A stretch of 64,000 bases of DNA from JACCTH01 sp963761985 (GTDB taxonomy: Bacteria; Actinomycetota; Acidimicrobiia; Spongiisociales; ZC4RG35). The stretch lies in assembly GCA_963761985.1 (NCBI GenBank), contig CAVXIT010000003.1, positions 295,235 through 359,234 on the forward strand, read 5' to 3'. Of the stretch, positions 34,528 through 43,966 are shown piece by piece. Below the pieces are notes generated by a model. The model saw only the letters and a program-made list of their open reading frames with translations. It was not told the origin of the DNA and ran no database searches. The first letter of the stretch is position 1; the number at the start of each line of letters is the position of its first letter. Position numbers and translations under genes: made by a program.

Positions 34528-35799
34528 ATGTCTGAGACGATTCGCGGGTCCCACTATCAGCTCACGACACTGCCCAACGGGTTGCGAGTCATAACCGAGG
34601 AGATGCCCTGGGTCCGCTCGGTCGCCGTCGGGTGCTGGGTCGACACCGGGTCGAGGGACGAGGTCGGACAGGAGGCAGGCGCGTCTCACTTTCTCGAACA
34701 CCTCTTGTTCAAGGGCTCTGAGCGCTACTCGGCGAGAATGATCGCCGAGACATTCGACGCGATCGGTGCAGAGTCGAACGCTTTCACCTCCAAGGACAAC
34801 ACTTGTTTCTGGGCCAGGCTCCTCGATGCCGACCTCGTTACCGGTGTCGACTTGCTGGCCGAAATGCTCCAGCGTCCCGCTTTCCGTCCAAACGAGATCG
34901 ACAGCGAACGTCAGGTCGTTATCGAAGAAATCAACATGAACGACGACGACCCTTCCGACGTCGCTTTCGAAGAGTTCACGCAAGTGTTGTTTGCGGGGCA
35001 CCCGCTCGAAGGTCCCGTATTAGGGACCCGCAACTCGATCAAAGCGATGACAGGCGACGACCTCTCCCGATATTGGGAGCGTCGCTATGGGTCAAGATCG
35101 ACGGTCATCGCGATGGCCGGATCGGTGCAGCATGATGCCGCGGTGGATCTCGTGAGCAAGCACTTTGGTGATTGGTCGGGCGAGAAGGTAAGTCACGAAT
35201 TTGCCGAGCCGGTGATCGACCCACGGGTCCGGCTGGTGCGGCGGGACACCGAACAGGCTCATCTGGTGCTCGGCGGGCGCGGGCTCACCCGGGGCGACGA
35301 ACGACGGTTCGCCCTCGACGTGCTCAACCACATCCTCGGCGGCGGAATGTCGTCGCGACTCTTTCTCAAGATCCGCGAGGAGAGAGGTTTGGCTTATTCG
35401 GTGTACTCCTTCCGGCTCGCGCATAGCGACACTGGCGGGTGGGGCGTCTATGTCGGGACCACTCCCGACTTCTCTGAGACGTGCATGCAACTGATCGAAG
35501 AAGAACTGGCCGCAGTCGTGGCCGAGGGCATCACCGCCGACGAGCTCGAACGCGCCAAGGGCTCGCTGAGAGGTGGACTGGCTCTGTCGACTGAGGATCC
35601 CAACAGCCGGATGGTTCGCCTCGGTCGCGACGAGCTCACCGGTGGCCCTCATCTGTCGATCGATGATCGAATCGCCCGGCTCGAGGACGTCGATCTCGAG
35701 GCAGTCAAGGAGGTCGCGGGTGTCGTTTACACCGGACCAAGAGTCATGGGGGCAGTAGGCCCGTTCGAGATGGGCGAACTCGACCGCTGGGTTCAATGA
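34528..35799 (+). CDS. M16 family zinc peptidase (processing-peptidase type)
   Basis: 423 residues from ATG 34528; an upstream TTG frame at 34450 only reads through the palindrome. The inverted zinc motif HFLEH (54-58) and the downstream Glu-rich VVIEEINM supply His, His and Glu ligands, and the GLAYSVYS motif of the second M16 domain is present around 290. Bacterial members (mlr/PqqL/YmxG-like) degrade or process peptides in the cytosol. The position immediately before dapB repeats a common actinobacterial order (pnp, M16 peptidase, dapB), although pnp is not in this place here. Confidence 0.92.
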   Translation: MSETIRGSHYQLTTLPNGLRVITEEMPWVRSVAVGCWVDTGSRDEVGQEAGASHFLEHLLFKGSERYSARMIAETFDAIGAESNAFTSKDNTCFWARLLDADLVTGVDLLAEMLQRPAFRPNEIDSERQVVIEEINMNDDDPSDVAFEEFTQVLFAGHPLEGPVLGTRNSIKAMTGDDLSRYWERRYGSRSTVIAMAGSVQHDAAVDLVSKHFGDWSGEKVSHEFAEPVIDPRVRLVRRDTEQAHLVLGGRGLTRGDERRFALDVLNHILGGGMSSRLFLKIREERGLAYSVYSFRLAHSDTGGWGVYVGTTPDFSETCMQLIEEELAAVVAEGITADELERAKGSLRGGLALSTEDPNSRMVRLGRDELTGGPHLSIDDRIARLEDVDLEAVKEVAGVVYTGPRVMGAVGPFEMGELDRWVQ

Positions 35800-35826
35800 G
35801 AGCCATTGATCTATGAGGGCCAAAGT

Positions 35827-36552
35827 TTGAAAGTCGGCGTTTCTGGTGCCGCCGGGAGGATGGGTCTCATCACATCCGAGGCGGTTGCGGCGTCGCAGGA
35901 TCTCGAGCTGGGGGGACGCTTCGCGCCGGGTCATGGCGCCGACGACCCGGCCGCGCTGGCTGGCTGCGATGTCGTCGTGGAGTTCGGGCCAGCCACTTCC
36001 GCACTCGAGAACATTGCTCGTTGGCACTCCCAGGAGAGCGATGTAGTGGTCGGAAGTTCGGGATTCGATCGACGGCGGCTGGAGGAGCTGGCGGAAATGT
36101 GGGGCGAGGGGCCGGGCCATTGCCTGGTCGTTCCCAACTTCTCGTTGGGAGCTGCCTTGATGATGTGGCTAGCCGAGAAGGCCTCATCCTATTTCACGGC
36201 TGCCGAGTTGATCGAGCTGCATCACGATCGCAAGAACGACGCGCCCTCGGGCACCGCCCTCGCTACAGCCGAGCGAATGAAACCGAGCGGCCAGCGAGCG
36301 GTCGAATCAAAGGAGTCGATCCCCGGAGCACGCGGCGCCGAGGTCGGCCAGGTTTGGATTCATTCCATCCGCCTTCCCGGCTTGCTCGCCCACCAGGAAG
36401 TTCTGCTGGGCAACCCCGGGGAGATGCTTTCGATCCGCCATGACCAGAGCGATCGCAGCGCTTTTGTGCCGGGCATCCTCCTCGCCATCCGGTCGGTGTC
36501 GACTCAAACCGAGCCGGTGACTATCGGGCTGGAAGGACTGCTCGGGCTCTAG
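35827..36552 (+). CDS. dapB: 4-hydroxy-tetrahydrodipicolinate reductase
   Basis: About 241 residues from TTG 35827, preceded by GAGGG (35814-35818) at good spacing; TTG 35806 is an alternative that adds seven residues. The N-terminal GAAGRMG binds NAD(P)H, and ELHHDRKNDAPSGTA carries the catalytic His and Lys and the substrate-binding GT. The enzyme makes tetrahydrodipicolinate in the lysine/diaminopimelate pathway, following DapA (encoded 1.5 kb downstream) and preceding DapF (61.1 kb). Stop overlaps the convergent cyclophilin gene by four bases. Confidence 0.93.
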   Translation: MKVGVSGAAGRMGLITSEAVAASQDLELGGRFAPGHGADDPAALAGCDVVVEFGPATSALENIARWHSQESDVVVGSSGFDRRRLEELAEMWGEGPGHCLVVPNFSLGAALMMWLAEKASSYFTAAELIELHHDRKNDAPSGTALATAERMKPSGQRAVESKESIPGARGAEVGQVWIHSIRLPGLLAHQEVLLGNPGEMLSIRHDQSDRSAFVPGILLAIRSVSTQTEPVTIGLEGLLGL

Positions 36553-37055
36553 CGCTCGGAAATGGTTACCGAGCGGATGACGGCATCCTGGGTTGGCTTC
36601 TCGGACTTGGTGGGCAACGCGGCGATCGAGTCGACCGCCTCCATGCCCTCGGTGACTTCGCCGAAGATGGTGTAGGCGTGTGGTAGCCCGACCTTCTCCA
36701 GGCAGATGAAGAACTGGGAGCCGTTGGTGTTTGGTCCGGCGTTGGCCATGGCCACGACTCCCCGGCTGTAGGTTCCCTGGCCTTCGAGCTCATCGCGAAA
36801 CTCATAGCCAGGGCCGCCACGACCAGTGCCGGTGGGGTCGCCCCCCTGGATCACGAACCCGGGCACGACCCGGTGAAAGATGACGCCGTCGTAATAGCCC
36901 TCGCGCGCGAGGAAAACGAAATTGTTCACGGCTTGAGGTGATCGTTCGGGATCGAGGTCGATCGTGATCTCTCCATGCGTCGTGTCGAGGGTTGCGCTGT
37001 ATTTGGTTGCCAGGTCGATCGTGAGGTCCGGGGCGGTCTTGTATTGCTTTGCCAT
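36549..37055 (-). CDS. Cyclophilin-type peptidyl-prolyl isomerase
   Basis: 168 residues from ATG 37055, with AAGGTGAGG six bases upstream; a GTG immediately before is also possible. Cyclophilin signatures are FHRVVPGFVIQGGDP (active-site Arg, Phe and Gln), GTYSRGVVAMANAGP and NGSQFFICL. No signal peptide, so it assists folding in the cytosol. It is transcribed away from trxA-like gene and toward dapB, with an imperfectly understood palindrome 17 bases upstream of the start. Confidence 0.93.
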   Translation of the reverse strand: MAKQYKTAPDLTIDLATKYSATLDTTHGEITIDLDPERSPQAVNNFVFLAREGYYDGVIFHRVVPGFVIQGGDPTGTGRGGPGYEFRDELEGQGTYSRGVVAMANAGPNTNGSQFFICLEKVGLPHAYTIFGEVTEGMEAVDSIAALPTKSEKPTQDAVIRSVTISER

Positions 37056-37071
37056 CACCTCACCTTAAAAG

Positions 37072-37086
37072 CGAACCCTGGGTTCG
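37072..37086. promoter_or_regulatory. Perfect palindrome upstream of the cyclophilin gene
   Basis: CGAACCC-T-GGGTTCG is a perfect seven-base inverted repeat around one base. It resembles a LexA box at its ends but the central spacing is five instead of four, so SOS control is unlikely. It may be an operator for the cyclophilin gene. Confidence 0.4.
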
Positions 37087-37279
37087 TAGCCGCCCCGTGC
37101 GCGGATACCAGCCCAGTGAACGCGGCAGTTGAACAAAACCTGGAGAGACGTCGTCCAACCTCCAAATGAGGGTCGCTTGTGACTCCATCGCCTGTACTAC
37201 GGATGCCGGCTTTGCTGGTTTGTTGAAATTAGGACGACCCGAAAGGGCCGATTGTTCATTTCCCGTCTAGAGCATTCGT
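37087..37279. other. Intergenic region without a convincing gene
   Basis: This lies between the 3' end of the thioredoxin-TPR gene and the cyclophilin upstream palindrome. It contains a small hairpin CCC-GAAA-GGG (about 37244-37253) followed by GCCGATTG, which recalls the -10 of FliA/sigma-28 promoters, but no gene starts downstream on that strand. A 34-codon open frame (37164-37268) has no supporting feature. I see no tRNA. Confidence 0.4.
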
Positions 37280-38029
37280 TTAGAACAATGCCGAGGCCAA
37301 CCGACGCCGATATTCAAGGGTTAGCGGATGCTCGGGGCCCAAGAGATCGAAGAGGTCGATCATGGTGAGACGAGCGGAGTCTTGGTCCTCCCCGCGGGCC
37401 TCGACCGTGGCCAGAAGGCGGGGGAGTGACGCCTCGGGGTCGGCCACGTCGGCCTCTCCGTTCGCCAGCAAGCGGGCGGCGGCCATCATTTGGCGCACCT
37501 CGGCGGTCGGCGCTTGCCGTTCGAGGATCGCGAGCGCCTCGCTGGTCTCCTTGTCCTCGATAAGCAAACCGGCCAGAGTGAGGGCCGCTTCCTGATTCGT
37601 CGGCTCGACGTCGAGGATTTCGATGAGCCGGGCTTTAGCGGCATCGATGTTGCCGGCATCGATCATCGACTCGACCTCGACAACGCGCTCGTCGGCTTTG
37701 GCTGGCATCAAGCGGGAAATGAACTCGCGTACCTGAATCTCGGGCACCGCTCCGGTGAACGTGTCGACCGGACGTCCGTCCTTGAACGCGATGACAGTAG
37801 GAATGCTTTGCACCCCGAATGCCTGCGACACCCGCTGGTTCTGGTCGACGTCGATCTTGGCCAGCGTGAACCCACTGTCCGGCTCGTTGGCGATTCGTTC
37901 GAGGATGGGTCCGAGGGTCTTGCAGGGCTCGCACCAGCCGGCCCAGAAATCGACCACCACCGGCTCAGTCTTCGAGGCTTCCAAGACTTTGGTCTGGAAG
38001 TCTGCCTCGGTGACTTCGATCACGCTCAT
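37280..38029 (-). CDS. Thioredoxin-TPR co-chaperone (CnoX/YbbN-like)
   Basis: 249 residues. An N-terminal thioredoxin domain (about 1-108) with active site WCEPC (Cys33 and Cys36), then FxxKIDVDQN and the cis-Pro segment QSIPTV; a C-terminal helical repeat region (about 112-245) as in YbbN/CnoX. The E. coli homologue transfers clients to GroEL and DnaK under oxidative stress. Unlike E. coli CnoX, this protein keeps both active-site cysteines, with Glu replacing the usual Gly in WCGPC. It diverges from dapA across 53 bases. Confidence 0.9.
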   Translation of the reverse strand: MSVIEVTEADFQTKVLEASKTEPVVVDFWAGWCEPCKTLGPILERIANEPDSGFTLAKIDVDQNQRVSQAFGVQSIPTVIAFKDGRPVDTFTGAVPEIQVREFISRLMPAKADERVVEVESMIDAGNIDAAKARLIEILDVEPTNQEAALTLAGLLIEDKETSEALAILERQAPTAEVRQMMAAARLLANGEADVADPEASLPRLLATVEARGEDQDSARLTMIDLFDLLGPEHPLTLEYRRRLASALF

Positions 38030-38082
38030 GGGGTGAGGGTAGTTCGCTAGGTAAGCTCTGATTGACCTACTACGGAGATGCG

Positions 38083-38955
38083 ATGGCCGCCTTTGGCCGG
38101 GTTCTAACAGCCATGATCACTCCGTTTCGCGAGGACGGAGAGGTAGACCACGAACGCACTTGGAACCTCGCGCGCTTTTTGGCCAGCAATGGCTCAAATG
38201 GTCTGGTGATCACCGGCACGACGGGCGAGTCGCCGACGTTGGCAGAGAACGAGAAAGTCGCTCTTTATCGCACGGTGGTCGAGGCTGTCGCTGGAAAAAA
38301 CGTCAAGGTGGTTGCCGGCACCGGCACCTACAACACGGCCGAGTCGGTGCATCTCAGCAGACGAGCCGCCGAAGCCGGGTGCGACGGCATTCTGGCGGTG
38401 ACTCCGTACTACAACCGCCCCAGTCAGGAGGGGCTCCTCGCCCACTTCCGAGCGATCGCCGACGCCACCGACCTGCCGGTGCTGCTGTACAACATCCCCG
38501 GCCGCACCGCGCGTCTGATCGAGATCGAGACGTTGCAGAAGCTCGCCGCGCACCCCCGGATCGTGGCCGTCAAGGATGCGGTGATGGACATCGACTTCAC
38601 GTCGCGCACCTGCGCCGAAGTGCCCGATCTCGAGGTGTACTCCGGTCAAGACACCTACACCTGGCCCATGATGGCCGTGGGCGCGGTCGGGGTCGTTTCG
38701 GTGATCTCCCATCTTGCTGGAGAAGCCGTAGCAGCGATGGTCGCAGCCGCCGCCCAGGGTGAATTCGAGCGAGCCCGCGACCTGCACCAACGATTGCTGC
38801 CGCTCGGACTCGCCTGCTTTCTCGAACCCAACCCGGGGCCGGTCAAGGCCGCCCTCAACTCGATCTGGGAACCGGTAGGTCTTCCTCGTCTGCCATTGGT
38901 GGCAGCTTCGGACGCAACCGTGACCGCGATCAAAGAGGCATTGACTCTCCTGTGA
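38083..38955 (+). CDS. dapA: 4-hydroxy-tetrahydrodipicolinate synthase
   Basis: 290 residues from ATG 38083, preceded by GGAGATGCG; an in-frame TTG at 38062 is less likely. TIM-barrel aldolase with TGTTGESPTL (substrate-binding Thr pair), YNIPGRT (catalytic Tyr) and IVAVKDA (Schiff-base Lys). It condenses pyruvate with aspartate semialdehyde, the first committed step to diaminopimelate and lysine. It overlaps RNase J by four bases (GTGA), the dapA-rnj-ftsK order common in Actinobacteria. Confidence 0.95.
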   Translation: MAAFGRVLTAMITPFREDGEVDHERTWNLARFLASNGSNGLVITGTTGESPTLAENEKVALYRTVVEAVAGKNVKVVAGTGTYNTAESVHLSRRAAEAGCDGILAVTPYYNRPSQEGLLAHFRAIADATDLPVLLYNIPGRTARLIEIETLQKLAAHPRIVAVKDAVMDIDFTSRTCAEVPDLEVYSGQDTYTWPMMAVGAVGVVSVISHLAGEAVAAMVAAAAQGEFERARDLHQRLLPLGLACFLEPNPGPVKAALNSIWEPVGLPRLPLVAASDATVTAIKEALTLL

Positions 38956-40616
38956 CGGCCAGCCTTTGTGACGGCCAAATCGTGACAGTCAGTGTCACAT
39001 TTCTCGGCGGGCTGGGTGACATCGGCCGGAATTCCGCCGCGATTGAAATTGACGGCAAACTGCTTCTCATCGATTGCGGGCTCATGTTTCCCGAGGAGGA
39101 GATGCTCGGGGTCGACCTCGTTTTCCCCGATTGGAGCTGGCTGGCGGAACGATCCTCCGATGTGACCGCGGTCGTTTTGACTCACGGCCACGAAGACCAC
39201 ATCGGTGCCCTTCCCTATTTCCTCCGCGAGATCAACGTCCCGGTTTATGGCACAGCCATGACCCTCGGTCTCGCCCAGGGACGTATCGAGGAGTTGGGGG
39301 TTGAAGCCGACTTGCGAACTATCGAAGTCGGGGACCCCACCAGCATTGGCCCGTTCCGCTTCGCCCTGGTCGCGGTTGCCCATTCAGTTCCCGATGCCTC
39401 GGCGGTCGCGCTCTCGACCCCGGAGGGGACCATTCTCCACACTGGCGATTTCAAGCTAGATCCGACACCGATCGATGGTCGGGCCACCGATCTCTCGACA
39501 ATGGCCATGTTGGGGCGGTCGGGAGTCCGGCTCATGCTTTCGGACTCGACCAATGCCGAACGCTCAGGCTTTGTTCCCTCGGAACGCACCCTGGCCGACC
39601 CGATTCGCGACATTCTTGGCGATGCGCCGGGCCGGGTCATTGCCGCCTGCTTCTCCTCGCACATCCATCGGATCCAACAGATAATCGACGCGGCAGTAGC
39701 GACCGACCGCCAGGTGGCAATTTTTGGCCGGTCATTGCAACGAAACACCGCGGTGGCCGAGAGCCTCGGCCGTCTGAGCCTGCCCGCCGGAGTGGTGATC
39801 GATATAACTGACCTGCTCAAGCTGCCCCCGAAAAAGCAGCTCTTGATCACCACGGGCAGCCAGGGCGAGCCCTTTGCGGCGCTGTCGCTGATGGCACAGG
39901 GAAGGCACAAGTACGTCGAGGTGGCAGAGGGCGACACCATCCTTCTGTCGGCCACACCGATCCCGGGCAATGAGACCGCGGTGTCCCGTGTGATCAACCA
40001 ACTATTGCGGCGAGGGTCGAAAGTCGTCCACGGCAGGAATGCAGAGGTGCATGTCTCGGGCCATGGCAACCGCGATGAGCTGCTCACATTGATGCACGTG
40101 GTCAAGCCGCAAGCCTTTGTCCCGATCCACGGCGAGTATCGACACCTGGCCGCCCACGCGGAGCTCGCCCGACTCGCTGGCATTCCCGCGGTAGAGATAT
40201 GTGAGGACGGCGATCGGGTTGTTCTCGACGGCGCCGAAACCAGGGTGGAGCGGCGAGCTGTGCCCGCCGGGTACGTATACCTGGATGGCGACGGGATAGG
40301 CGAGGTGCAGGGTGTCTTGCGTGATCGCGGCCACCTGGCCGACGAGGGTGTGGTCGTGGTCACCCTGGCCGTCTCGCCCAACAATCGGGAGCTGGTGTAC
40401 GGGCCTGAATTTCACAGCCACGGCGTCATGGACGATCCCGAGCCAGTGCTGGAAAAGGCCGGGCAGGCCGTGCGCCAAGCAATCGACGATCGCCTGGCCA
40501 ATGGTGAGAGCGATATGTCGGTCTTGCAATTGGCCGTTCGGCAGTCGACCGCTCGCGTGATCAAAGGTGAGACCGGTCGACGACCGGTGATAGTGCCGGT
40601 CGTTTTGGAGCTCTAG
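38952..40616 (+). CDS. rnj: Ribonuclease J
   Basis: 554 residues from GTG 38952 within the dapA stop (a GTG at 38982 would give the shorter, more typical N-terminus). MBL fold with LGGLGDIGRN, HGHEDHIGALPY (metal motif), HTGDFKLDPTP, a beta-CASP domain with SDSTNAERSG and TTGSQGEP, the HVSGHG motif and a C-terminal domain. RNase J combines 5'-to-3' exonuclease and endonuclease activity and matures rRNA and mRNA. With RNase Y also encoded in this window, the organism uses the J/Y decay machinery. Confidence 0.95.
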   Translation: MTASLCDGQIVTVSVTFLGGLGDIGRNSAAIEIDGKLLLIDCGLMFPEEEMLGVDLVFPDWSWLAERSSDVTAVVLTHGHEDHIGALPYFLREINVPVYGTAMTLGLAQGRIEELGVEADLRTIEVGDPTSIGPFRFALVAVAHSVPDASAVALSTPEGTILHTGDFKLDPTPIDGRATDLSTMAMLGRSGVRLMLSDSTNAERSGFVPSERTLADPIRDILGDAPGRVIAACFSSHIHRIQQIIDAAVATDRQVAIFGRSLQRNTAVAESLGRLSLPAGVVIDITDLLKLPPKKQLLITTGSQGEPFAALSLMAQGRHKYVEVAEGDTILLSATPIPGNETAVSRVINQLLRRGSKVVHGRNAEVHVSGHGNRDELLTLMHVVKPQAFVPIHGEYRHLAAHAELARLAGIPAVEICEDGDRVVLDGAETRVERRAVPAGYVYLDGDGIGEVQGVLRDRGHLADEGVVVVTLAVSPNNRELVYGPEFHSHGVMDDPEPVLEKAGQAVRQAIDDRLANGESDMSVLQLAVRQSTARVIKGETGRRPVIVPVVLEL

Positions 40617-40658
40617 TTCCCAAACGAAGTCGCGCCAGCCGTTAGGCTCACGAACCAC

Positions 40659-42902
40659 ATGACCAAACGGACGCCCACCCGTCGGGGTGGCAGCGGGCGG
40701 AAGCGGGTGTCCCCAAATAGATCAAACGGGAAAGCGACGGAATCGATCCGTGCCCGGCTGGCGGGTTTTCGGATTCGAGTTCGCGAGAGACTCGGTCGTC
40801 AGGCTGACGACGTCTGGGGAATGCTCCTCGTGGTTCTCTCGATCATCATCGTGCTCGGGTTTCTCGATCTGGCAGGTCCGGTTGGTGGGGGAGTAGCCAA
40901 CGGACTGCACTACCTCTTCGGACTTTGGCGTTTCCTGGTTCCCGCGGTGATGGCCGCCATCGGGGTAGCCCTGATCGCTGGTCGGCCCCGCCAGGGCGTC
41001 GGTCGAGCCGTGGTCGGCGCGGTGACCATTTTCTTCTCCTCGCTCGCGTTGTTTCATTTGTTCACAGGAGGGCCATCGCTCTTCCCCGATGTTGAAGCCG
41101 TGAAGGGGCGTGGCGGGGCGATCGGAGCCCTGATCGCCTACCCCCTGCGACGGCTGGTCGGCTCGTGGGGGGCGTTCGTCATGCTCGCCTCGGTCATGGG
41201 AATCGGCGTGCTCCTCATCACTCGCACGACGGTCAAGGAAGTGGCTGCCGACGTCGCCGCCTACGCACGAAGTTTCCGCAGGTCACGGCCCCAGCCGCTC
41301 GCACGCAAGCCAATTGCCCGTAAGCCAATCGAACAGACCGCCCCGTCGAAGTCTCAGACCGGGGTTTCCGAGCCGGCTCCGGGCAAGAAACCCAAGCAAA
41401 AACAGGCCGTGAAGACCAAACCGATGGCGACTCAGGCCTCTCGGCGTAGTGGTTACCAGCTGCCGCCCCTCGATCTGCTCAAGTCGGGTGGAGGAGGTGA
41501 GCAGAGCCGCAAGGAGCTGGAGGCAACCGCGTCCGAGCTCGAGGAGACGCTGCGTCAGCACGGGGTCGATGCCCAGTTGACGAAGATCGTGCCGGGACCG
41601 ACCGTAACCCGCTTTGAGATCGAGCTGGCGCCGGGAGTAAAGGTCAACCGGGTCTCGAGCCTTTCCCACGACATCGCCTACGCGCTCGCCACCCCGGATG
41701 TTCGGCTTCTGGTTCCCATCCCCGGGAAGTCGGCGATCGGCGTCGAGGTTCCGAACCGCAAGCGCCGCCTGGTCACGCTCGGCGACGTTCTCCGAAGCAG
41801 CGAAGCAGAAACAGCGACCCATCCGCTTGCTGTCGGACTCGGCGTCGACATCTCCGGGCGGGCCCGGATGCTCAACCTCTCCGAGCTGCCCCACGTATTG
41901 ATCGCCGGCGCCACCGGAGCGGGCAAGTCATCTTGCATCAACTCAATCGTGAGCTCTTTGCTCATGCGCACCACCCCTGACGATGTGCGTTTGATAATGG
42001 TCGACCCCAAGCGGGTTGAACTCGGGCAATACAACGGCGTTCCTCACCTCCTGACCCGGGTCATCACCAACCCCAAGAAGGCAGCCGAGGCTCTGAAATG
42101 GGCCGTGGCGGAGATGGATCGGCGCTACGACCTGCTGGCCGATGCCAAGGTGCGCGACATCGATGGATACCGGCTAAAGATGGACGCCGGGCTATTGCCA
42201 CCCGAAGGCTTCGACCGTTTCCCCTATCTGGTCGTGATCGTCGACGAGCTCAACGATCTGATGATGGTGGCTGGACGAGAAGTCGAAGAGGCAATCGTCC
42301 GCATTGCCCAAATGGCGCGGGCAGTTGGCATCCACCTAGTCATCGCCACCCAACGTCCCTCCGTCGACGTCATCACCGGCGTGATCAAGGCCAATATCCC
42401 CTCGCGTCTCGCCTTCTCGGTGGCTTCACAAACCGATAGCCGCGTGATAATCGACGGCGCCGGAGCCGACAAGTTGATCGGCATGGGCGACATGCTGGTG
42501 GCCACCGCCGCAGAGCCTCGACCCACGCGATACCAGGGCGCCTGGGTCAGCGAGGAAGAAGTTCACTCCATCGTCGAATGGTGCAAGGAACAGCGCGAGG
42601 CCGAGTACCAGGAGTCCGTGACGGAGCGCAGCGCCGAGGCTGCACAAGTTGCGGAGGAGGTCGACGACGAAGAAGAGATGCTCATTCGGCAGGCGATGGA
42701 CCTGATCGTCCGGAGCCAGCTCGGCAGCACCTCGATGCTGCAACGCAAACTGCGGATTGGATTCGCCCGGGCCGGGAGAGTGATGGACATGCTCGAACAA
42801 CGCGGCATTGTCGGACCATCGGAGGGATCAAAAGCGCGCGAAGTTCTGATGACCACCGAGGAGCTCGAAGACCTTTACGAGCGCGAAAACGTCTCCGTTT
42901 AA
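40659..42902 (+). CDS. ftsK: DNA translocase FtsK/SpoIIIE
   Basis: 747 residues. Four membrane helices at about 50-70, 85-107, 110-133 and 160-188, a basic Pro/Lys/Gln-rich linker (about 205-265), then the RecA-like motor with Walker A AGATGAGKSS (about 418-427), Walker B YLVVIVDELND and a C-terminal winged-helix gamma domain (about 680-745) that would read KOPS-type DNA signals. It pumps chromosomal DNA at the division septum. The short linker is like actinobacterial and SpoIIIE forms rather than E. coli FtsK. The start is ATG 40659, 42 bases after rnj. Confidence 0.95.
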   Translation: MTKRTPTRRGGSGRKRVSPNRSNGKATESIRARLAGFRIRVRERLGRQADDVWGMLLVVLSIIIVLGFLDLAGPVGGGVANGLHYLFGLWRFLVPAVMAAIGVALIAGRPRQGVGRAVVGAVTIFFSSLALFHLFTGGPSLFPDVEAVKGRGGAIGALIAYPLRRLVGSWGAFVMLASVMGIGVLLITRTTVKEVAADVAAYARSFRRSRPQPLARKPIARKPIEQTAPSKSQTGVSEPAPGKKPKQKQAVKTKPMATQASRRSGYQLPPLDLLKSGGGGEQSRKELEATASELEETLRQHGVDAQLTKIVPGPTVTRFEIELAPGVKVNRVSSLSHDIAYALATPDVRLLVPIPGKSAIGVEVPNRKRRLVTLGDVLRSSEAETATHPLAVGLGVDISGRARMLNLSELPHVLIAGATGAGKSSCINSIVSSLLMRTTPDDVRLIMVDPKRVELGQYNGVPHLLTRVITNPKKAAEALKWAVAEMDRRYDLLADAKVRDIDGYRLKMDAGLLPPEGFDRFPYLVVIVDELNDLMMVAGREVEEAIVRIAQMARAVGIHLVIATQRPSVDVITGVIKANIPSRLAFSVASQTDSRVIIDGAGADKLIGMGDMLVATAAEPRPTRYQGAWVSEEEVHSIVEWCKEQREAEYQESVTERSAEAAQVAEEVDDEEEMLIRQAMDLIVRSQLGSTSMLQRKLRIGFARAGRVMDMLEQRGIVGPSEGSKAREVLMTTEELEDLYERENVSV

Positions 42903-42937
42903 CAACCCGATCTAATCGCTACGCTCGGGTCTCGCGC

Positions 42938-43966
42938 ATGTTGGCCGTCCTCACCCCTTCCGGAGATCTTGTTGCGCCTTCGCCGTTGGAGCCAGAGCTT
43001 GTTCGGCGTCTCTACCGGGCGATGGTTTTCGCCCGAACTTACGATCGCAAAGGAGTCGCTCTTCAGAAGCAAGGACGGCTTGCGACCTACGCCCCCTTTG
43101 AAGGACAGGAGGCGGCCCAGGTAGGGAGCGCGGCCGCGCTCGACCCCGAAGACTGGATGGTTGCGACTTATCGCGACGCCGCGGCGATGTGGATGCAGGG
43201 CTATCCCCTCGAGCTGCTCTTGGCAGGACGAACCGGCGACGAAAGGGGAGGCTCACCCCCCGACCATGTCTCGGTGCTCCCGCCCTCGATCACGGTCGGG
43301 GGGCACATGGTCCACGCGGTGGGGCTGGCGTGGGCCGCACGCCTTCTGGGCGAGCAAAGGATTGCGATCACCTACTTCGGCGACGGGGCCACCTCCGAGG
43401 GAGACTTTCACGAGGCGATGAACTTTGCCGCGGTCTTCAACACACCGTGTGTCTTCTTCTGTCAGAACAACGGCTGGGCCATTTCATTGCCACGCGAAGA
43501 GCAGACGAAATCCGAGACCATTGCCCAGAAAGCCATCGCTTACGGAATGCCGGGGGTGCAAGTCGATGGAAACGATCTCCTGGCGGTCTATGCGTCGACG
43601 CTCGAGGCGGTGACCCGAGCCCGCAATGGCGAGGGCCCGACCCTCATCGAAGCGGTCACCTACCGAATCGGCCCCCACACCACGGCCGACGACCCCAACC
43701 GGTATCGGGACGGGAGCATGACCGAAGACTGGCGACGACGGGATCCGCTCGAGCGAGTGCGCCTCTACCTCTCCGAGCGCGAGCTTTGGACCGCGGACTG
43801 GCAGCAAGAGGTCGAGCGAGAAGCGGGAGCCGAGATCGACCGGGCCGTGGAACTGGCCGAAGAAATGAAGCCATTAGCGGCAGGAGATATCTTCGCCGCT
43901 ATGTACGAAGAGCTTCCCGCTCATCTGCGGGCCCAACAAATCGAGAACACGACAGGTTGGGAATGA
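42938..43966 (+). CDS. pdhA: Pyruvate (2-oxo acid) dehydrogenase E1 alpha
   Basis: 342 residues from ATG 42938. Thiamine-diphosphate domain with YAPFEGQEAAQVGSA, YRDAAAMWMQG, the cofactor motif GDGATSEGDFHEAMNFA and NNGWAIS, and the phosphorylation-loop region RIGPHTTADDP. This alpha subunit together with E1 beta decarboxylates a 2-oxo acid and passes the acyl group to E2 lipoate. The sequence is of the PdhA type, but branched-chain activity cannot be excluded. It overlaps pdhB by four bases; E3 (dihydrolipoamide dehydrogenase) is not in the window. Confidence 0.88.
   Translation: MLAVLTPSGDLVAPSPLEPELVRRLYRAMVFARTYDRKGVALQKQGRLATYAPFEGQEAAQVGSAAALDPEDWMVATYRDAAAMWMQGYPLELLLAGRTGDERGGSPPDHVSVLPPSITVGGHMVHAVGLAWAARLLGEQRIAITYFGDGATSEGDFHEAMNFAAVFNTPCVFFCQNNGWAISLPREEQTKSETIAQKAIAYGMPGVQVDGNDLLAVYASTLEAVTRARNGEGPTLIEAVTYRIGPHTTADDPNRYRDGSMTEDWRRRDPLERVRLYLSERELWTADWQQEVEREAGAEIDRAVELAEEMKPLAAGDIFAAMYEELPAHLRAQQIENTTGWE

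Noticed and set aside
35092..36120. 342-codon open frame on the minus strand
   Set aside because: Antisense to the M16 peptidase and dapB, both clearly real.
37072..37086. CGAACCCTGGGTTCG as a LexA box
   Set aside because: The arms fit but the centre has five bases; LexA spacing is strict, and a cyclophilin gene is not a known SOS target.
37164..37268. 34-codon open frame in the thioredoxin-cyclophilin gap
   Set aside because: No ribosome site, no recognisable motif, and its length is expected by chance.
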